A stretch of DNA of 16,572 bases from Puniceicoccales bacterium (GTDB taxonomy: Bacteria; Verrucomicrobiota; Verrucomicrobiia; Opitutales; JAIRKQ01), in NCBI GenBank assembly GCA_031270385.1, contig JAISXS010000038.1, positions 1-16,572 on the forward strand, given 5' to 3'. Below, piece by piece: positions 13,098 to 16,572 of the stretch. A program made the translations under genes and the position numbers. Under the pieces are notes generated by a model. That model made no database searches, was not told the DNA's origin, and saw nothing but the letters and a program-made list of their open reading frames with translations. Positions within the stretch are counted from its first letter, which is position 1; each line of letters begins with the position of its first letter.

Positions 13098-14129
13098 CTA
13101 ATTTTGTTTCTTTTTTCCTTTCACAGTTGGCGTAATTGGCGTCGTAATAGGATGATTGGGATTGACAGTAGAATTGAGCGCAGCAGTAGAGCGCGTGACA
13201 CGAAGCTTAGGATCATGATGACTTATAATAACATCTGGACTATTTTTGCTGGAATCTAAAACACTCGGTTCATCCGCATCCGCTTCGCTACTGTGTTCAC
13301 TACTTGAATCCGTCTCATCTTCTCCGGAACCATGCTCTTTATTAGTTGGTTTTTTCGTATTGTCCGTTTCGGCATCACGCTCGTTGCCAACGCCAGTACT
13401 TGAATCCAGTTTACTCGTTTCGTTACCACCACCTGCGATGACATTGGAATTACTGGGAGCACTCGAGTTGTCATCATCTTTACCCGTAACTTTCGTTCCA
13501 TCGGCCACAGCCGCGCTGCCTTTTTTTTCCGGACTTTGCCCTCTTATGTCCGAACCGTCCTTGCCATCTTTTTTTTCGCTCCCTCCGTTCTTTTTGATTT
13601 CGGCTAGCTCTTCTTTGACCACGACGGGTTTTTCTTTGCCATTATCGGAGTTTTCTTTAATCCCGCCTGGCTTTTCTTTGGTTCCGACGGGTTTTTTTTC
13701 TAAAACATCACTCAGTTCTTTGTTTTTATGTGTAAACCCCGCCAACTCATTATTCGATTTATTGATCTTGCCTCTCAATTCGAAGACCGAACCCTTCAAC
13801 TCCTTAATCTCGTTCCCTTTTGCAGCATTTTTCACTTTTTGACTCTCGATTTCTACATCCTTGTCTTTGAGATTTTTTTGCAATCCTGATTTCTCTCTCT
13901 CCAGACGAACGATACGATCATTCAAATTACGGTTCTCATCCATCAAACGATGGTTCTCTCCACCCAAAAAGCGATTGCTATCCTCTATCACGACTATGTC
14001 TTTGATAAGATCACGAGTTTGACCCTCATCAATAAAAATCTTAAAACCATCCCGATTCTGCTTTTTCATCGTATCATAAGTTTTAAACATCTGGTACTTC
14101 TTAGTGATTGAGGTTGATTCATTTGACAT
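13098..14129 (-). CDS. Coiled-coil and low-complexity protein of unknown function
   Basis: A 343-residue product from ATG 14129, chosen because GGAGG stands eight bases before it; the frame is open further up to 14192. Layout: polar N-terminus (MSNESTSITKKYQMF), a heptad-rich coiled coil at about 50-145 (for example ENRNLNDRIVRLEREKSGLQ), a Lys/Glu region with KEKP repeats (about 146-190), a long acidic Ser/Asp/Asn-rich disordered tail (about 190-320) and a basic end (KGKKKQN). No signal peptide, membrane segment or catalytic motif is visible. The composition and the setting (near decayed effector-like genes) suggest a secreted or host-interacting protein, but that is inference. No homologue is recognised. 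Confidence 0.72.
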   Translation of the reverse strand: MSNESTSITKKYQMFKTYDTMKKQNRDGFKIFIDEGQTRDLIKDIVVIEDSNRFLGGENHRLMDENRNLNDRIVRLEREKSGLQKNLKDKDVEIESQKVKNAAKGNEIKELKGSVFELRGKINKSNNELAGFTHKNKELSDVLEKKPVGTKEKPGGIKENSDNGKEKPVVVKEELAEIKKNGGSEKKDGKDGSDIRGQSPEKKGSAAVADGTKVTGKDDDNSSAPSNSNVIAGGGNETSKLDSSTGVGNERDAETDNTKKPTNKEHGSGEDETDSSSEHSSEADADEPSVLDSSKNSPDVIISHHDPKLRVTRSTAALNSTVNPNHPITTPITPTVKGKKKQN

Positions 14130-14152
14130 ATTTTTTTCCTCCATTATCTTCC

Positions 14153-14455
14153 ATGGTCGGGCGCTTGTATGTGCCGCCAGGGCGTAAGTCAAGAAAATTT
14201 TCCAGAAATGCGTTCATTCGCTACAAACCAAACGACGCCGAAAGACTGACAAAAGCGATACGACGGCAACCGTGTACTGGCTGGTATCGCGTCGTCCGAT
14301 TATAGCCACCTTACCTGGAAAGGGTATATTGTTTTTTCATAAAAACGGATATCTCGAGTAAGACAACTATACCTGCAGACGGTTATTTGTTCGGACGAAA
14401 CCAGTATTTGTCTTTGTACGTATTTTTGATTCCGATGAATGTCGTGACCAAATAG
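14153..14455 (+). pseudogene. Possible small gene interrupted by a MITE-like element
   Basis: The plus-strand frame from ATG 14153 (MVGRLYVPPGRKSRKFSRNA...) runs to the repeat at 14301, where the element's own TAG ends it. Removing the element and leaving one TA joins ...GWYRVVRL in frame to PADGYLFGRNQYLSLY..., ending at TAG 14453-14455, a 77-residue product. No ribosome site is seen, and an open run this short can arise by chance, so this is weaker than the 9645 case. The start lies 24 bases from the divergent coiled-coil gene. Confidence 0.35.
14301..14371. repeat. MITE-like element, 71 bp (short type 2)
   Basis: Starts TATAGCCACCTTACCTGG and ends CGAGTAAGACAACTATA. It has the ends of type 2 copies but a shortened interior (TTTTTTCATAAAAACGGA). 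It lies between the divergent coiled-coil and lepA genes. Confidence 0.8.
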
Positions 14456-14655
14456 CTCCAAAGATGATCCAAAGATCAAGGCTTGCTGGCCTATCGAGGC
14501 ATCGTATGCACACAGGTCACCGCCAAAGGAAGGCGATTGGGAGCGTGTGTCTTTCCGCAGACATTCTGGTCTGTGCGCAAACGGATTTTGCACCCGTCGT
14601 CTCATATCTGCTTTACAAAAAGTTTCATTTTGTCAGCTTCAAATCGGTGGAACAA

Positions 14656-16458
14656 ATGGACTCTGTTCGGAGGATAAGGAATTTTTGCATAATAGCCCAC
14701 GTTGATCATGGCAAAACTACGTTGTCCGATCGTTTATTGGAGCGGACAAATACCGTCGTAAAGCGGGAAATGCAGGAGCAACTTTTAGATTCAATGGAAC
14801 TTGAACGGGAACGTGGCATAACAATCAAAAGTCATCCGGTGTCCATGGAATACAAACATAAAACGCTTGGTAGTTTTCTTCTGAATCTCAACGATACGCC
14901 AGGTCACGTTGATTTTTCCTATGAAGTTTCGCGAAGTTTGGTGGCGTGCGAGGGTGCGTTATTGCTCGTCGATGCTTCCCAGGGAATCGAAGCTCAGACA
15001 GTCGCAAATGCTAACCTCGCAATGGTAAATAGATTGGCAATAATTCCCGTGATAAATAAAATAGATCTGCCTGGTGCACATGTCGATGACGTGCTACAGC
15101 AATTGGAAGATATTTTGGCGATCCCGAAGGAGGAGGCAATTCTGGCGAGTGCAAAAGCAGGAATCGGGATCGATGAAATTTTGGAGGCCATAGTTGAACG
15201 CATACCGCCGCCGCCGCCACAAAAATTTCCCCAGGTACGTGCCCTAATTTTCGACTCAATTTTCGATGCCTATAAGGGTGTGATTTGCCACATTCGCGTA
15301 TTTTCAGGGTCCTTGAAAGCAGGGGATGAAATATGCATGATGCGCACTGGAATGCGAAATGTCGTGAAAGAAGTAGGTTGTTTTTGCCCGAAAATGCGCC
15401 AAATGAATACACTTTCCGAGGGACAGATTGGCTACGTTATTGCCAATATAAAAAACGTATCTGATGTGAAAATCGGGGACACGGTAACGCTGTCAGCTGA
15501 TCCGGCAAACGAGATGTTACCGGGATATAAGGAAGTACGCCCGATGGTGTTCAGTGGAATATATCCAATTGATACCAATGATTTTGGAAAGTTAAAATCT
15601 AGCCTTGCACGATTGCAACTAAATGATGCGGCACTGGTTTACCAAGCGGAGAGCTCGGTTGCGCTCGGATTCGGGTTTCGCTGTGGATTTTTGGGCCTTT
15701 TACACATGGATATCGTCCAAGAACGGCTACGACGCGAGTACGGCATGGATATAATTTCCACCTACCCCAGCGTCGTTTACAAGGTTAAATTGACCGATGG
15801 CGCCTGGATCGACGTCGATAATCCGCTGAAATTGCCGGATCCATCGAGTATTAACGAGATCCATGAGCCGACAATTTCCGCAAAAATTCACATACCAAAC
15901 GCGTCGATCGGAGATATTTTGGCTTTAGTCAGCGAAAAGCGAGGTGTTTGCGGGAGCACGGAAACGTTGGATGTCACAAAAGTTATTTTGTCGTGTACCC
16001 TTCCACTGAATGAAATTTTGATAGATTTTAACGATCGCTTGAAGAGCATAACACGTGGATATGGATCCATGGACTATGACCTGGGAGAGTACATAAAATC
16101 AGACTTAGTGCGCCTGGATCTTCTCGTTAACGGGGATCCGGTCGACGCATTCTCTTCCATCGTCCATCGATCGAAGGCAGTATCTCGCGGACGTGAAATG
16201 TGTGAAAAGCTGAAAGAATTACTTCCAAAACAGCTCTTCAAGGTCGCCATCCAAGCCGCAATCGGGGCAAATGTCGTTGCCCGCGAGACCATCAGTGCAT
16301 TGCGGAAGGACGTCACAGCCAAGTGTTACGGAGGGGACATCTCCCGCAAGCGCAAACTCCTTGACAAGCAAAAGGAAGGGAAAAAACGGATGAAACAGAT
16401 CGGCAAGGTTTCAATCCCGCAGGACGCCTTCCTTAAAATTTTGAAGACATCGGACTAG
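14656..16458 (+). CDS. lepA: Elongation factor 4 (LepA), ribosome-associated GTPase
   Basis: A translational GTPase that acts on stalled or mis-translocated ribosomes. The 600-residue product from ATG 14656 matches the family length. Landmarks: G1 AHVDHGKTT (14-22), RERGITIKSHPV (51-62, switch I), G3 DTPGHVDFSYE (80-90), G4 NKID (134-137), the EF-G-like domains, and the LepA-specific C-terminus KRKLLDKQKEGKKRM then VSIPQDAFLKIL. GGTGG five bases before the ATG supports this start; the frame is open 64 codons further upstream without family similarity. The stop codon TAG lies in CTAG exactly at the IS junction, so the insertion came at the very end of the gene and the last residues (KTSD) could be native. 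Confidence 0.96.
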   Translation: MDSVRRIRNFCIIAHVDHGKTTLSDRLLERTNTVVKREMQEQLLDSMELERERGITIKSHPVSMEYKHKTLGSFLLNLNDTPGHVDFSYEVSRSLVACEGALLLVDASQGIEAQTVANANLAMVNRLAIIPVINKIDLPGAHVDDVLQQLEDILAIPKEEAILASAKAGIGIDEILEAIVERIPPPPPQKFPQVRALIFDSIFDAYKGVICHIRVFSGSLKAGDEICMMRTGMRNVVKEVGCFCPKMRQMNTLSEGQIGYVIANIKNVSDVKIGDTVTLSADPANEMLPGYKEVRPMVFSGIYPIDTNDFGKLKSSLARLQLNDAALVYQAESSVALGFGFRCGFLGLLHMDIVQERLRREYGMDIISTYPSVVYKVKLTDGAWIDVDNPLKLPDPSSINEIHEPTISAKIHIPNASIGDILALVSEKRGVCGSTETLDVTKVILSCTLPLNEILIDFNDRLKSITRGYGSMDYDLGEYIKSDLVRLDLLVNGDPVDAFSSIVHRSKAVSRGREMCEKLKELLPKQLFKVAIQAAIGANVVARETISALRKDVTAKCYGGDISRKRKLLDKQKEGKKRMKQIGKVSIPQDAFLKILKTSD

Positions 16459-16572
16459 GGCGTGTTAACGCTATCTAAGGAATTCTAGAACGAGGGCAAG
16501 AGAAACGAAACCGAGGAAGATGACATCGAGTTTATCGAAGCGGGAAAATATGCGTCTGTAGGCCTTGATGCG
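16455..16572 (-). mobile_element. IS5-family insertion sequence, inward end (right copy)
   Basis: CTAG (16455-16458) is followed by the terminal repeat GGCGTGTTAACGC and then, on the minus strand, the transposase C-terminus. Positions 16454-16544 are the exact reverse complement of 1-91, so both window edges carry the same element in opposite orientation. The rest of the element is outside the window. Confidence 0.85.
16471..16572 (-). CDS. IS5-family transposase, C-terminal fragment (partial)
   Basis: The minus-strand frame from the window edge reads RIKAYRRIFSRFDKLDVIFL and continues with the same residues as the left copy to TAG at 16471-16473. R-R-I/F-x-R-F-D-K-L is typical of the IS5-family C-terminus. 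33 codons are visible. Confidence 0.82.
   Translation of the reverse strand, partial: RIKAYRRIFSRFDKLDVIFLGFVSLALVLEFLR

Noticed and set aside
13246..13842. 198-residue Leu/Ser/Pro-rich plus-strand frame
   Set aside because: It is the antisense of the low-complexity coiled-coil gene, which has a strong Shine-Dalgarno on the minus strand.
14464..14655. N-terminal extension of LepA by 64 residues
   Set aside because: The extension has no family similarity, LepA length fits the ATG at 14656 and a GGTGG ribosome site precedes it.
1..16572. Composite transposon bounded by the two inverted IS copies
   Set aside because: The interior carries core genes (psd, tsaE, eno, lepA, a tRNA) and an origin candidate, not cargo genes. 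Two independent insertions, or a repeat-limited contig edge, explain it better.

Overview
The window reads as a chromosomal segment from a host-associated bacterium with a mobile-element-rich, partly decayed genome. Conserved core genes sit beside eukaryote-type tyrosine-phosphatase genes, low-complexity effector-like proteins, pseudogenes and many short inverted-repeat elements. The Psd type, a minimal GspE/GspF pair and a CPBP-protease/TsaE pair suggest a PVC-superphylum bacterium (Verrucomicrobiota or Chlamydiota relative). That placement is inference; no rRNA is present to settle it.

Layout. Both edges lie inside inverted copies of one IS5-family insertion sequence, whose transposase C-termini point inward. 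Positions 1-91 are the exact reverse complement of 16454-16544. At 87-3314 lie two related, damaged effector-like loci on the minus strand: a Pro/Ser-rich repeat N-terminus plus a tyrosine-phosphatase domain with a C-X5-R loop. They share a duplicated upstream region and are separated by a chain of short inverted-repeat elements. At 3360-6478 is a tight plus-strand cluster psd - gspE - CPBP protease - tsaE with overlapping or nearly touching ends. A gspF/pilC gene converges on it (6491-7735, minus). After a roughly 475 bp gap come tRNA-Leu(CAG) and a short biotin-protein-ligase-like gene (birA) on the minus strand.

Upstream of birA (about 9098-9317) is a strong replication-origin candidate: six exact and three near-exact DnaA boxes in two facing arrays, next to an AT-rich tract and a DnaA-trio-like run. 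Right of it, 9737-11345 is packed with copies of a 63-106 bp inverted-repeat element (MITE-like). Removing two of them while leaving one TA each restores a single 106-codon reading frame, so the family inserts at TA and duplicates it, as Tc1/mariner-IS630 elements do.

The right part holds a small unknown gene whose 3' end comes from one of these repeats, enolase (eno), a coiled-coil/low-complexity protein, another repeat lying within a possible broken reading frame, and lepA. The stop codon of lepA is part of the CTAG at the IS junction.

How the genes relate: psd makes phosphatidylethanolamine; gspE/gspF are the ATPase and inner-membrane platform of a type II secretion/type IV pilus-like machine; tsaE serves tRNA t6A synthesis; eno is glycolytic; lepA is a ribosome-associated GTPase. 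The most notable content is the origin candidate, the TA-inserting repeat family and its gene damage, and the shuffled phosphatase loci.
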